38,826 nt of DNA from JBIOWF01 sp044868295 (GCA_044868295.1 JBIOWF010000327.1:1-38826), one strand, 5' to 3'; shown: positions 7,588 through 16,177, numbered from the stretch's first letter. A program made the numbers and translations. Notes: a model not told the origin generated them from the sequence alone.

Positions 7588-7708
7588 GGGTCAGGTGTCG
7601 GCTGTGTTGCCCAGGGGCCGGGGGTCAGGTCGGCTGTGCTGCCCAGGGGCCAGGGGCCAGGGGTCAGGTCGGCTGTGTTGCCTGAGGGGCCGGGGTCAGG
7701 TGTCGGCC
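7588..7708. repeat. Imperfect 32-bp tandem repeat, 3.5 copies
   Basis: Units beginning GGGTCAGGT(GT)CGGCTGTG and continuing (C/T)TGCCCAGGGGCC recur at about 7588, 7622, 7661 and partly at 7693. The second unit carries an extra CAGGGGC duplication. The array fills the gap between the HglS-type gene and the dehydrogenase, and its last partial unit contains the stop codon of the HglS-type gene, so the array may have grown from that gene end. No stable single hairpin dominates. Confidence 0.75.
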
Positions 7709-9102
7709 AGGTCGGCGGTCGGCCGGGGCGTCAGGCCGAGGGCCTGCCGGGCCCCGTGCAGGGACGTGCTCTGCTGTGCGGAGTAGAGGTCGAACGGGTC
7801 GTGCACGGGACGTTCGATGGCTTCGGCAAGCCACCGCTCGTCGTACCGGACTCCGGCCTGGGTGGTGTCCCGAGTGCCCTCGTCGGTGAGGTTGGACTGG
7901 AAGATCCCGGCGGCGGAGCGGGGCAGGAAGTCCTCATAGACGATGGGGTGGGCGGTGATCCACCCTGAGTCCAGGAGGCCCGCGAGGTCCTCGGGCGGCT
8001 GCCGCCCGTCGCGAGGACGCTCGGAGGCCGGACGATAGGTGAAGTACGCCATTCGTTCGGCGGCCAGTCGGTGTTCGTCACGGGGGAAGCGGGCCCGCCA
8101 GACGGCGTTGGCCAGGTCCTGCCCGTTCTCATCGGGGTGCTCGGCCAGCTGCCTGTCCGTCTCGGCGATGAGCTCGTCGTACAGAGCGCGCCCGGCCGGG
8201 GTGAGCGCGATGCCGCGGGCTTCGACCTCGCCGAAGCGTACGCGCAGGGAGCCGGTGGTGACGCTGCCGTCGGACTCGCGGAACTTCCGCGGCTCGGCGA
8301 GCGCGCGGAAGGAGGTCTGGCGCAGCAGGACCTGGGGACCGTCCCAGCGTGGTGGTCCCTGAATCCGGTCGATCATGATGATCCCGCGCTCTTCCATGCG
8401 CCGGTAGAGCTCGTCGATGTCCAGCACACGAGGGGTGAGATGGTTGATGTGGGTGCTGGACACCCCGCCGATGTCGGCGGCGACGGCAGAGACCCGTTCC
8501 AGTTCGGTGTACCAGGCACGGTCGACGGGTTCGCCGGACAGTTCGAAGGCGGCGACGGCCAGGCTGAGAAACCGTTCGGCCTGTGTCTCGGGCAGTCCTG
8601 ACTCACGCTCGGCACGCGCGGCGAGGTTGAGCAGCTCCGGCGGGAAGAGCTCGCGGCGCGCGAGGAACGCCTCCAGGCGGGCTTGCAGGTCGGCGTCGAA
8701 GAAGCGGCGGTCGGCGGGGGTCAGCATGGACGTGAAGACCCGGAACGGGTTGCGGTCCAGTTCGTCGGGATCGATGGGGCGGAAGGCGGTGGAAATCACC
8801 GGAACGGCGCTGGACGCCGCGTCCCGCAGGTCGTAGAAGCCCACCGGGTGCATGCCGAGAGCGGCGAAGATCTGGGCCGCCTGGCGCATCTCCCGGGGCG
8901 TGCCGACGCGGATGGCGCCGTGTCGTTCCGCGGTCACCCGCTCGATGCCGCCGAGGCGTTCGGCGTCGGTGTCCTGGCGCATGACGTCGTCGTTGACCTG
9001 GCCGGCCACGTCGAGGAGCGTGGTGTAGGCGGGCACTTCGGTGCCGTACATGTCCGACAGACGGCGGGCGAACGCCGCGCGCAGCCGCCATGTGGGAATC
9101 AT
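7696..9102 (-). CDS. hglS: HglS-like 2-oxoadipate dioxygenase/decarboxylase (DUF1338, VOC fold)
   Basis: A 468-residue member of the DUF1338/HglS family. The characterised Pseudomonas putida enzyme is an Fe(II) enzyme that turns 2-oxoadipate into D-2-hydroxyglutarate in lysine breakdown. The family metal ligands and substrate Arg appear conserved: His61 and Arg65 in ERHGAIR, the His pair in SSTHINHLTPR, and the Glu in FGEVEARGIALT. Length fits the family. The ATG has AGGAGG at ideal spacing. It lies 46 bp downstream of the FAD oxidoreductase and upstream of the aminoadipate-semialdehyde dehydrogenase, which supports the lysine/2-aminoadipate assignment. Alignment of ligands is from memory of the family. 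Confidence 0.87.
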   Translation of the reverse strand: MIPTWRLRAAFARRLSDMYGTEVPAYTTLLDVAGQVNDDVMRQDTDAERLGGIERVTAERHGAIRVGTPREMRQAAQIFAALGMHPVGFYDLRDAASSAVPVISTAFRPIDPDELDRNPFRVFTSMLTPADRRFFDADLQARLEAFLARRELFPPELLNLAARAERESGLPETQAERFLSLAVAAFELSGEPVDRAWYTELERVSAVAADIGGVSSTHINHLTPRVLDIDELYRRMEERGIIMIDRIQGPPRWDGPQVLLRQTSFRALAEPRKFRESDGSVTTGSLRVRFGEVEARGIALTPAGRALYDELIAETDRQLAEHPDENGQDLANAVWRARFPRDEHRLAAERMAYFTYRPASERPRDGRQPPEDLAGLLDSGWITAHPIVYEDFLPRSAAGIFQSNLTDEGTRDTTQAGVRYDERWLAEAIERPVHDPFDLYSAQQSTSLHGARQALGLTPRPTADLADT

Positions 9103-9148
9103 GCGAGCCTCCTGGGGTGGTCGTTCCCGCGAAACCGGGCGCGGGACG

Positions 9149-10324
9149 TCAGATGATATGGGCCTCGGGGCGGACGGCCCGGCCGTCGAAACGGGTCGCG
9201 GCGAGCGGTTCGACGTCGATCAACGGGGTCTTGCCGAGATAGAGGTCGCGGATGATCTCACCGACGGCGGGCGCCTGCAGGAAGCCGTGGCCGGAGAACC
9301 CGGTGGCGTACAGGAACCGGCTGACATCGGCCGCCTCACCGATCAACGCGTTGCTGTCCGGCGTCGTCTCGTACAGGCCGGCCCAGCCGCCGATGACGGG
9401 CGCGTCCGCGAGGGCCGGAGCACGATGCCGGGCGACCTCACGGAAGGGCTCCAGCCATTCCTGGGTGAACTCACGGCCGAATCCGGGCTCCTGGCGCCGA
9501 TCCGACATGCCCAGGAGGAGGCCGTCCGCGCCGTCGTTGTGGAAGTACAGCGTGGACTCGAAGTCGAGGGTGAAGGGGATCCGCGGTGGCGCGGGGCGCA
9601 GCGGCCCGGTGAAGGCGATCTGCCGCCGCAGCGGCGTGACCGGCAGATCGACGCCGGCCATGGCACCGATGACGCGGGACCAGGCGCCCGCGCAGCAGAT
9701 CACCGTCTGGGTGCGGACGCTGCCGCGGGGCGTTCGCACCCTCTGGAGCACCCCGTCGGCGGTGCCGATCGCCGTGACGGGGCAGTCGCCCACCACGATC
9801 GCTCCATGCCGGCGCGCCGCCCGCAGGTATCCCGACACGGCCGGCTTCGGCAGCGCCCAGCCGTCGTCAGGGGAGTACGCGGCGGCGACGATGGCGGCCG
9901 GATCGATGTAGGGGCACAGCTCATGGGCTTCGCGCGGGGTGATGAGCCGGCTGGGCACCCCGAGTTCGTTCTGTACGGCGATGCCCCGCTCGAAGGTCGC
10001 CACCTCGTCGGCGGTGCCGAGCAGGAACAGGTAACCGACGCTCTCCAGGCCGATATCGGCGCCGGGACGCCGGGTGAAATCCCGCCAGGCCGCGAGACTG
10101 CGCTGTCCGAGCATGATGTTGAGCGGGTCGGAGAACTGGGCCCGTACCCCTCCGATCGGTTTGCCCGACGATCCGGAACCGGGCTGGTCGCGCTCCAGCA
10201 GGAGCACCTTCTCGACCCCGGCTTCGGCCAGGTGGAACGCGATGCTCGCCCCCATCACGCCACCGCCGACGATCACGACGTCGGCACGTTCCGGAAGCGA
10301 GGCGGAAGCCGTGTTGCGCGTCAT
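9149..10324 (-). CDS. FAD-dependent amine oxidoreductase (DAO/sarcosine oxidase family)
   Basis: A 391-residue flavoprotein of the DAO superfamily. The N-terminal ADP-binding motif is VVIVGGGVMGASIAFHLAEAG (VVIVGGGVMGASI, residues 16-28), then the ribose-binding LLLERD, the flavin loop GSSGKPIGGVRAQFSD, and the C-terminal GFSGHGFLQAPAVGEII. ATG at 10324 follows GGAAGG with good spacing; an in-frame ATG at 10363 lacks support. Position first in a cluster with HglS and ALDH7 suggests an amine or imino-acid substrate on the lysine route, such as L-pipecolate (as AmaA in P. putida); an L-2-hydroxyglutarate-oxidase-like role is also possible. No lysine aminotransferase is in the window. Confidence 0.8.
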   Translation of the reverse strand: MTRNTASASLPERADVVIVGGGVMGASIAFHLAEAGVEKVLLLERDQPGSGSSGKPIGGVRAQFSDPLNIMLGQRSLAAWRDFTRRPGADIGLESVGYLFLLGTADEVATFERGIAVQNELGVPSRLITPREAHELCPYIDPAAIVAAAYSPDDGWALPKPAVSGYLRAARRHGAIVVGDCPVTAIGTADGVLQRVRTPRGSVRTQTVICCAGAWSRVIGAMAGVDLPVTPLRRQIAFTGPLRPAPPRIPFTLDFESTLYFHNDGADGLLLGMSDRRQEPGFGREFTQEWLEPFREVARHRAPALADAPVIGGWAGLYETTPDSNALIGEAADVSRFLYATGFSGHGFLQAPAVGEIIRDLYLGKTPLIDVEPLAATRFDGRAVRPEAHII

Positions 10325-10390
10325 GAAGAGCCTTCCGTCCTCTGTGGGTCGCGTGGTGCGCATGTCTCGTCGACGAAATCTCGCCGATGA

Positions 10391-10414
10391 ACAGATACTC
10401 GCGCATGTATCTGT
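10391..10414. promoter_or_regulatory. Inverted repeat ACAGATAC-N8-GTATCTGT in the divergent promoter region
   Basis: A perfect 8-bp inverted repeat with an 8-bp spacer lies between the FAD oxidoreductase and the LysR gene. Size and place fit a LysR-type recognition site shared by the two divergent promoters. It lies 10 bp upstream of the LysR gene's -35. Binding is inferred. Confidence 0.65.
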
Positions 10415-10423
10415 TTGCGTCTA

Positions 10424-10452
10424 TTGACAGGTTTTGTATGCGATCTTTTAGA
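10424..10452 (+). promoter_or_regulatory. Consensus promoter of the LysR gene, leaderless
   Basis: TTGACA (10424-10429), a 17-bp spacer and TTTAGA (10447-10452) place the transcription start within a base or two of the ATG at 10461. No Shine-Dalgarno precedes that ATG, so translation is probably leaderless. Confidence 0.7.
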
Positions 10453-10460
10453 TGTCCTAT

Positions 10461-11357
10461 ATGGAACTGAGTGGCGTGCAGCTCAAGGCGCTGGTCGAGC
10501 TGTCCCGGTGCGGCACGATGACAGCGACGGCTTCAACCCTGGGATATACGCCGGGCGCCATTTCCCAGCAGATAGCCGCACTGGAGCGGGCGGCCGGGGT
10601 GGAGCTGATACGGCAGGTGGGGCGCGGAGTGGAGCTGACGGACGCCGGTCACACGCTGGTCACCCACGCCGGGCGGATCCTCGAAGCCCAGTCCGAGGCC
10701 ACCGCCGCCCTCGAGCGAACGCGTGCCGAGGTTTCGGGCCGGCTGCGGCTGGGAGTGTGGGGTACGGCGGCGGCCGCGTTCCTGCCTCCGGCCCTGCGCC
10801 GGCTGCACGAGTGCCATCCGGGGGTGCATGTGGTGAGCCGAGAAGTGGATGTGGATCAGGCTTACGCCGAAGTCTCCGCTGGGCGCGTGGATCTGGCTCT
10901 CGGCCTGGATTATCCGGATGCGCCCATCGCCCGGGATGCGGCGATGGAGCTGGTCCGGCTGCGCTCCGAGCGGTTCGGCCTGGCGATGTCGCTCACCCGG
11001 GAAACCCCGGCCGCGCCGCTGCAACTCGTCGACGCGGCCGACTGGGACTGGATCCTGCCCGCGCCCGCCACCTACTACGGGCGTGCGATCCGCGCGGCCT
11101 GCCGACGCGCCGGTTTCGAGCCGCGAGTCGTCCACGAGGTCACGGACACCGCCACGTCGCTGGCCATGGCCGGGGCAGGGCTCGGCGTCGCGCCGGTGAC
11201 GGATCTGATGCTGCGCCTGCGCTCGGAAGGCATCGTCTCGGTGCCGCTCCGTGATCTCGTAGAGCGCCACGTGGTCGTCGCGGTCCGCTCCAGCGCCCGC
11301 CACCGCCCGTCGATCGAGGCACTGATCGACGCGCTACGGATGTGCTCCGTAACCTGA
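10461..11357 (+). CDS. LysR family transcriptional regulator
   Basis: A 298-residue LysR regulator. The winged HTH occupies residues 1-60 (MELSGVQLKALVELSRCGTM, TASTLGYTPGAISQQIAALER), followed by the effector-binding domain with GRLRLGVWGTAAAAFLPPAL and a conserved GLGVAPVTDL. The start at 10461 gives the usual family N-terminus and matches the leaderless promoter; an ATG at 10452 is in frame but lies inside the -10. It is divergent from the FAD oxidoreductase/HglS/ALDH7 genes and is the likely regulator of lysine or aminoadipate catabolism (inference from context). Confidence 0.88.
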   Translation: MELSGVQLKALVELSRCGTMTATASTLGYTPGAISQQIAALERAAGVELIRQVGRGVELTDAGHTLVTHAGRILEAQSEATAALERTRAEVSGRLRLGVWGTAAAAFLPPALRRLHECHPGVHVVSREVDVDQAYAEVSAGRVDLALGLDYPDAPIARDAAMELVRLRSERFGLAMSLTRETPAAPLQLVDAADWDWILPAPATYYGRAIRAACRRAGFEPRVVHEVTDTATSLAMAGAGLGVAPVTDLMLRLRSEGIVSVPLRDLVERHVVVAVRSSARHRPSIEALIDALRMCSVT

Positions 11358-11393
11358 CCTGGTTGCGGTGATATGCCGAGTCATGTGAGTGGT

Positions 11394-11655
11394 GGCATGG
11401 GCCGCGAGGGCGTTCAGCAGTCGGTCGACGTCTTCGTCGGTGCTGTAGGGGGCCAGCGATGCGCGCACTGCGCCAGCTTGGTGCGAGATCCATGCGGCGG
11501 GCCGCCTCGATCGCGTAGAAACGGCCCGACGGCGCGTTGACGCCGGCATCGGCGAGGGCCTTGGAAACCTCGGCCGGATGGCGGCCCGTGACCGAGAACA
11601 AGACCGTGGGGGTGCGTTGTGCTGCGCGGCTGTAGTACGGGGTCGAGCCCGCCAT
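11394..11655 (-). pseudogene. C-terminal remnant of a class V aminotransferase (cysteine desulfurase-like), frameshifted
   Basis: Two minus-strand frames together spell the C-terminus of a cysteine-desulfurase-like PLP enzyme. One holds RTPTVLFSVTGRHPAEVSK and ADAGVNAPSGRFYAIEAARR (to about 11485). The other continues with GAVRASLAPYSTDEDVDRL (from 11474). The join needs a frameshift in between, and the N-terminal ~300 residues with the PLP lysine are absent. It is therefore a truncated, broken gene. The 11656-11852 stretch upstream holds no gene I recognise. Confidence 0.7.
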
Positions 11656-11852
11656 GAGGCAGCGAGGTCAGCGAACGACCGCCCCAGCAGCCTCCCAGAC
11701 CCCGCCGCACCATCATGTAACGATCAAGACACAACTCGTAGCCGCGACCCGCGAAGTACGGCGGGCGACGTGCCGGGATTTTCACGCCGTAGCGGCGTCA
11801 TAAAGGGACACGGGCGGCTGTAGTGAAATTGGGCGGTGGCCCTTGCCGCCGG

Positions 11853-12767
11853 TCACCGGTACGTGAGGGTCCTGACGCGCGCTATCTGCTCGGGGGTCAG
11901 GCGGTGCTGGTACGCGGTGAGCGCCTGGCGGGAGTCCATCGGGCGAAAAGCGGTGCGGGACAGGCCCGTCCAGGCGAAACCCTCCCCGGTGGACTCGCCC
12001 GACGTGCAGGCGGCGGTGATCCGGCGGGCGGCGTGGCCGGTCCACGGCAGACCGCACCAGTCGTAGAGGTCACGGAAGCCGTCCAGTGGTTCGGCGGCCA
12101 GGGCCTCGTAGGAGATCACCCGGATGCCAGGCGTTCGCGCGGCCACGTCGTCCGTCACTTGGCGGGCCACCCGCCACAGCGTGGCCGATTTGGCGATGCG
12201 GTCCTGGGAGCCGACGAGAGGCCGCAATTCTTCGACGCCGGGGTGGTCGCGGACGAGCAGCGGCTGTTCCAGCAGCTCGTGGAAGTAGACCGTCCAGCCG
12301 AGCCGCTGCCAGCTGGCCACGAACGAGACGGGATCCCGCACGAGGACGACGACGCGGCAGCCGAGCCGTTCCGCGAACCACGCTGCGGAGAACACCGCGA
12401 ACGGATCGTCCAGCAGGGCCCGCCTGCCGGTGAGCCGCCCCAGCGTGAAGGCCGTGCCGCGCTTGGCCAGGCGGGCGAGATCGCCGGGACGCCGGTTACG
12501 GCGCAACTCGGCGAGGAACCGGTAGCGCAGCCGGGCCGTGTCCAAGAAAGCGTCCAGCCAGGGAGATTCGTCGTCCGGGCAGATGTACTGGAAGCGGTGC
12601 GTCACGGACGCGTTCAGCACGCCGGGGGAGCGGCCCGGCGGACGCTCCGGATTCAGCGGCTCGTTGACGTACACGACCTGGCCGCCCGCCGCGAGCATCT
12701 TCCCCACCCAGCTCGTCCCGCTGCGCGGCAGGCCGGTGACCAGCACGGGTGGGCGGCTCCTGCTCAT
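11853..12767 (-). CDS. PAPS-dependent sulfotransferase, P-loop type (1)
   Basis: A 304-residue carbohydrate-type sulfotransferase. The 5'-phosphosulfate loop is PVLVTGLPRSGTSWVGKML (residues about 7-25) and the 3'-phosphate site is CRVVVLVRDPVSFVASW (about 133-149). The frame extends another 132 codons upstream, but that part overlaps the flippase gene out of frame; the ATG at 12767 overlaps the flippase stop as ATGA, a sign of translational coupling. It is the last gene of the leftward polysaccharide operon. The acceptor is probably an exported glycan or its lipid-linked precursor (inference). Confidence 0.85.
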   Translation of the reverse strand: MSRSRPPVLVTGLPRSGTSWVGKMLAAGGQVVYVNEPLNPERPPGRSPGVLNASVTHRFQYICPDDESPWLDAFLDTARLRYRFLAELRRNRRPGDLARLAKRGTAFTLGRLTGRRALLDDPFAVFSAAWFAERLGCRVVVLVRDPVSFVASWQRLGWTVYFHELLEQPLLVRDHPGVEELRPLVGSQDRIAKSATLWRVARQVTDDVAARTPGIRVISYEALAAEPLDGFRDLYDWCGLPWTGHAARRITAACTSGESTGEGFAWTGLSRTAFRPMDSRQALTAYQHRLTPEQIARVRTLTYR

Positions 12768-14416
12768 GTGGCGATCCTCTGAACGGCGGTCAACGTGTGG
12801 CGGCCGAAGGGGCGCAGGCCGTACCGGCGGGAGATCTGGATCAACGGCAGCAGGTTCTTCACCAGGACGCCAACCGACCAGCCCACTGCCGCACCGAGCG
12901 CACCGTGGGCGGGCACCAGCAGCACATCGAGCGTGATGGTCACGGCGACCGCGGTGGCGGCGTTGACCAGGCTCGCCCCGGTGCGGCCCGAGGCGATGAG
13001 CGCCACGTCGACCATGCCGCAGGCGGTGGCGACCATCATGGTCGCGGAAAGCACGAGAGCCACCGTGACGCCTTCGGCGTAGCCCGAGCCGAAGACCCGC
13101 AGCAGCCACGGCGCGAGAGCGGCGTAGCCGACCCAGACCGGCCAAGTGAGCATGATCAGCCACATCGTCGTGGTCTGGTAGAGCTCGCGGGCCCGGGTCA
13201 GGTCCCCTTGCGCGAGTGCGCTGACGAGCCCGGGTTGCGCCGCCTGGGCGAGCCCCTGGCTGACCAGCTGCCCCACGACCTTGAACCGGGTGGCAGCCGT
13301 GTAGACACCCGCGGCCGCGGGTCCGGCCAGCATGGCGACGATCACGACGTCGAGCCGCTGGAACACCGCCTGGATCGCCGCCGCAGCGGACCGCGGACCC
13401 GTGTACCGCCAGAACTCACGCACCTGGTCGCCACCGGTCATCCCCGCCCAACCGCTGTGCGTGTCAGCACTGCCATCACTCCGGTCATCACCACGATCGT
13501 CGTGCCGCCGCTGGTCTCTGTGCGCTCCGGGTACGTCGCCGGGCGTCTCAGCCCGGATGTCGCCCGTCGCCGTACGGTTGCCGCGCCGCAGGCGAGGGTG
13601 GAGCCACAGGGCGGCCAAAAGGGTGACGGGAAGGGCGGGCAGCGCCCACGCCGCAGCAAGGCCGGGGAGTGTGGCACCCGAGAGGAGGCCCGCCGTGACG
13701 AGCGCGAGCTGGCCCAGCGGCTGCCCGAGGCCGTCCAGCAAGAAGGTCGGGCGCATCGAACCGAGGCCACGTGTGGCCGCGACCAGGATGTCCGCGAGCA
13801 CGATCGCGGGAAGCGCGGTGGCCAGCACGGACCATACCGCCTCGGGCACTCCGGTGAGCCGGGCAAGCAACTCGCCGGAGACGGCGACGCCGCCAGCCGT
13901 CAACAAGGACAGAACCAGCACCGGTGACAGCGCGATCCGCATCAACGATGGGTAGGACGCGGACCGGTCAGCCGGTGTGGGCGCGTGCCTGTCCGGTGGT
14001 GTGGGCGTGTGCCTGTCGGACGGTGTGGTCGCGCGTCCGTCGTCGCGGTCCTCCCGACGCCTTCTGGCCAGGGCGTAGATCAGCCCGTTGCCGGTGTCGA
14101 GCCGCAGGATCCCGGCCAGCATGAGGCACAGGGCGGTGGCCGTGAAGAACGCCCCCGCCGAGGCGGGGGCAAGTGATCGGGTGACGAGGAGAACGATCAG
14201 GAACTGGGAGCCGGCGTTCACGCCCGCCCCGACGACCCCCGCCAGACCCCCACGTGCCAGGTCTCCGTATGCGCTCCTGCTGCCGGGCGCGAGGTCGCCA
14301 CCGGAGCTGTCACCCGCTGCCGCCCCCGTCCGTGCTGCCGCCCCCGGTCCAGCCTCCGGTCCTGTCGGGGGTTCAGCCTCTGGTCCCGTTTCCAGGGGAA
14401 AATTCAGCGGCGCCAT
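12764..14416 (-). CDS. Polysaccharide flippase (Wzx-like, MOP superfamily)
   Basis: A 550-residue polytopic membrane protein with a dozen or more hydrophobic segments and the fold order of polysaccharide/lipid-linked oligosaccharide flippases. The N-terminal ~50 residues are Gly/Ala/Pro-rich; the first helix begins around LAGVVGAGVNAGSQFLIVLL. Two hydrophilic Arg/Asp/Pro-rich insertions occur: one at about 120-155 with repeats of the type DRHTPTPP, and one at about 285-325 rich in Asp/Arg/His. These are probably cytoplasmic loops peculiar to this lineage. The ATG lies 13 bp inside the 3' end of the second sulfotransferase gene and its stop overlaps the next start (ATGA). Confidence 0.82.
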   Translation of the reverse strand: MAPLNFPLETGPEAEPPTGPEAGPGAAARTGAAAGDSSGGDLAPGSRSAYGDLARGGLAGVVGAGVNAGSQFLIVLLVTRSLAPASAGAFFTATALCLMLAGILRLDTGNGLIYALARRRREDRDDGRATTPSDRHTPTPPDRHAPTPADRSASYPSLMRIALSPVLVLSLLTAGGVAVSGELLARLTGVPEAVWSVLATALPAIVLADILVAATRGLGSMRPTFLLDGLGQPLGQLALVTAGLLSGATLPGLAAAWALPALPVTLLAALWLHPRLRRGNRTATGDIRAETPGDVPGAHRDQRRHDDRGDDRSDGSADTHSGWAGMTGGDQVREFWRYTGPRSAAAAIQAVFQRLDVVIVAMLAGPAAAGVYTAATRFKVVGQLVSQGLAQAAQPGLVSALAQGDLTRARELYQTTTMWLIMLTWPVWVGYAALAPWLLRVFGSGYAEGVTVALVLSATMMVATACGMVDVALIASGRTGASLVNAATAVAVTITLDVLLVPAHGALGAAVGWSVGVLVKNLLPLIQISRRYGLRPFGRHTLTAVQRIAT

Positions 14417-15261
14417 GAGGGCTCCGCGCCGAGCCAGGGTTTCAGCAGGGCGTCCCAGGGGGCGAAGTGCTCGCTCAGTCGGCGCCGGACGGCGGCGGGC
14501 ATGGTGGATGGCCTGGGCCGGGCGTTGTGCCGCTCGAACACCGGGTCGGTCAGCCGCGGCAGGCCGAGGAACTCCAGCACTCGCTCGTAGACGGGCTCGG
14601 GGTCGCTGAAGAACGTCCCGCTGTCCGCGACGAGCAGGCGATCACGCCCGATGAGCAGCTCCAGGCGCGACAGTTGCTCCGCGTAGCGTCCCCGGGCGAT
14701 GTACGCCTGGTGCCGGTGCGCGTGGCTGACCGAGGAGGGGACGGCACGAAGACGGTCGGCCTCGCCGGTGAGGCGCTCCTCTTCCAGATCCAGAGCGCGC
14801 TCGAACGACGGCTCGGTCTCGAACCCGCGCGCCAGCTCATGAGCGTGGGCCGAGCAGGCCCGCTCCACCGGGTCCCGGACCAGCACGATCAGCTTGACCC
14901 CGGGAAGGTCCCAGGCGATCCGGGCCGCGGCGAGCGGATGGAACAGGTAGTAGGGCGACGATTCGAAGGACTGGGGCGGGTGGCCGTACCGGTTCTGGGG
15001 CCGTGCGGCGCCGACCCTGAGCGGGAAGTGCGCCTGATACCACGACAGGCCCCTGTCGTAGGCGACGTCGAAGTAGTGCACCCCCTTGCGCAGCACGGGC
15101 TTCATGATCAGTGGATGCTGGGAGAGGGCGCGATAGAGCGAGGTGGTGCCGCACCGCTGCGCCCCGACGATCAGGAAGGACGGGAGCAGTCGGCCGCCGA
15201 CGGTGAGCCTGCCCGTGGTGAGGGAGACCGCGTGGGCCGAGCGCTTCAACGGCGACTTCAA
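14404..15261 (-). CDS. PAPS-dependent sulfotransferase, P-loop type (2)
   Basis: A 285-residue sulfotransferase of the heparan/NodH-like carbohydrate class. The PAPS loop is SFLIVGAQRCGTTSLYRAL (residues about 27-45), followed by KGVHYFDVAYDRGLSWYQAHF and the 3'-phosphate strand KLIVLVRDPVERACSAH. The most plausible start is the TTG at 15261, which overlaps the kinase stop (TTGA) and has GGAG upstream; the frame is open much further upstream, but only as an out-of-frame shadow of the kinase gene. With the other sulfotransferase it brackets the flippase, so two sulfation steps or sites are likely. Confidence 0.83.
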   Translation of the reverse strand: MKSPLKRSAHAVSLTTGRLTVGGRLLPSFLIVGAQRCGTTSLYRALSQHPLIMKPVLRKGVHYFDVAYDRGLSWYQAHFPLRVGAARPQNRYGHPPQSFESSPYYLFHPLAAARIAWDLPGVKLIVLVRDPVERACSAHAHELARGFETEPSFERALDLEEERLTGEADRLRAVPSSVSHAHRHQAYIARGRYAEQLSRLELLIGRDRLLVADSGTFFSDPEPVYERVLEFLGLPRLTDPVFERHNARPRPSTMPAAVRRRLSEHFAPWDALLKPWLGAEPSWRR

Positions 15262-16169
15262 AGTAAGGACTCCAGGTAGTCGACGAGCGGGTTGAGCCAT
15301 TGCGAGGCCGGGCCGAGTGGCTCGTGACCATCCCGGTGGTGCCGCTCGGCCAGTGCGATGAGGTAGTTGGCGACGGTTCGCCGGGCCTCCGCCGCCGACA
15401 GCCCGAAAGGCTCCAGGATCGGTACGGCCTGCGCCAGGCAGGCCTGGGCCGCCGTCACCGGCCGCATCCGCTTGAGCGCGCGGTGGAGGAAGTGGTGGAC
15501 GGCGTCGAAGCCCAGCGGAACGCCAGTGGCGAAGCGCTCCCAGTCCCAGACGAGCAGCCGCCCGTCCGTGGCGGGGGAGATGTTCCACGGGGCGAAGTCG
15601 CCGTGCCAGGCCCAGTCGCCGAGGCCGGCGATCTCGGCGACGGCCGCGTTGAGCAGGTCAGGGGGGATCGGGCGGCCGGTGATCGGCAGCGGGGCCATGA
15701 CCAGGACGTCCAGGTCGCGCCAGATCCCGTGGTGGAGCACCGTCGGCGTGCTGATCACCTTCAGCGGGTGCTCGGCGAGCATGCTCAGGACGTCGCTCTC
15801 GTGCCGGACCAGAGCCTGGGCCTTCGTGGAGTCGCCGATCTTGACGAAGCCGACGAGGCCGGCCGGGCCATGCGCCTCCAGGACCGGCTTGCGGTTGGCG
15901 CGGCGGGCGGGCCGCACGTGCAGGACCGCCCGCACGGGGTGGCCGAGCACGTCGCTCAGGTACGTCTCGATCGTGTCGGCCCCGTCCGACACGAGCACCC
16001 GGCCACCGGGGCCGAGGGCGAAGTGCCACCGGGCGCGCGGGACCAGCCAGCGAGGGGCGAGCCGGTGCGGGAGCAGCGTCCGGGCGCTCTTCGCGGCGGA
16101 CGGCGGGTAGAGCAAGGTGATCACCTCGTGCAGGTATCGCAGGCGCGCGCGGGCGTCCCGATCGTTCAT
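15258..16169 (-). CDS. Aminoglycoside-phosphotransferase-like kinase
   Basis: A 303-residue protein with the APH/choline-kinase catalytic signature: the Brenner motif WHGDFAPWNIS (catalytic Asp, residues about 188-198) and the metal-binding Asp in LLVWDWERF. It also has VGFVKIGDSTKAQALVRHES, typical of the nucleotide-binding lobe. The first ~80 residues have no clear match. ATG at 16169 follows GAGGA. It sits 8 bp after the ligase gene and overlaps the next sulfotransferase. In this setting it may phosphorylate a sugar or lipid-linked intermediate rather than an antibiotic. The next-to-last sense codon is TTA (15266-15264). Confidence 0.78.
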   Translation of the reverse strand: MNDRDARARLRYLHEVITLLYPPSAAKSARTLLPHRLAPRWLVPRARWHFALGPGGRVLVSDGADTIETYLSDVLGHPVRAVLHVRPARRANRKPVLEAHGPAGLVGFVKIGDSTKAQALVRHESDVLSMLAEHPLKVISTPTVLHHGIWRDLDVLVMAPLPITGRPIPPDLLNAAVAEIAGLGDWAWHGDFAPWNISPATDGRLLVWDWERFATGVPLGFDAVHHFLHRALKRMRPVTAAQACLAQAVPILEPFGLSAAEARRTVANYLIALAERHHRDGHEPLGPASQWLNPLVDYLESLL

Positions 16170-16177
16170 CGAATTCC

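Noticed and set aside
12768..13163. N-terminal extension of the first sulfotransferase
   Set aside because: The extra 132 codons overlap the flippase gene out of frame; the ATG at 12767 forms the ATGA coupling and begins with the family pattern.
12749..13927. 392-codon plus-strand frame over the flippase gene
   Set aside because: Composition dominated by Arg, Gly, Asp and His; the flippase on the other strand has clear membrane helices.
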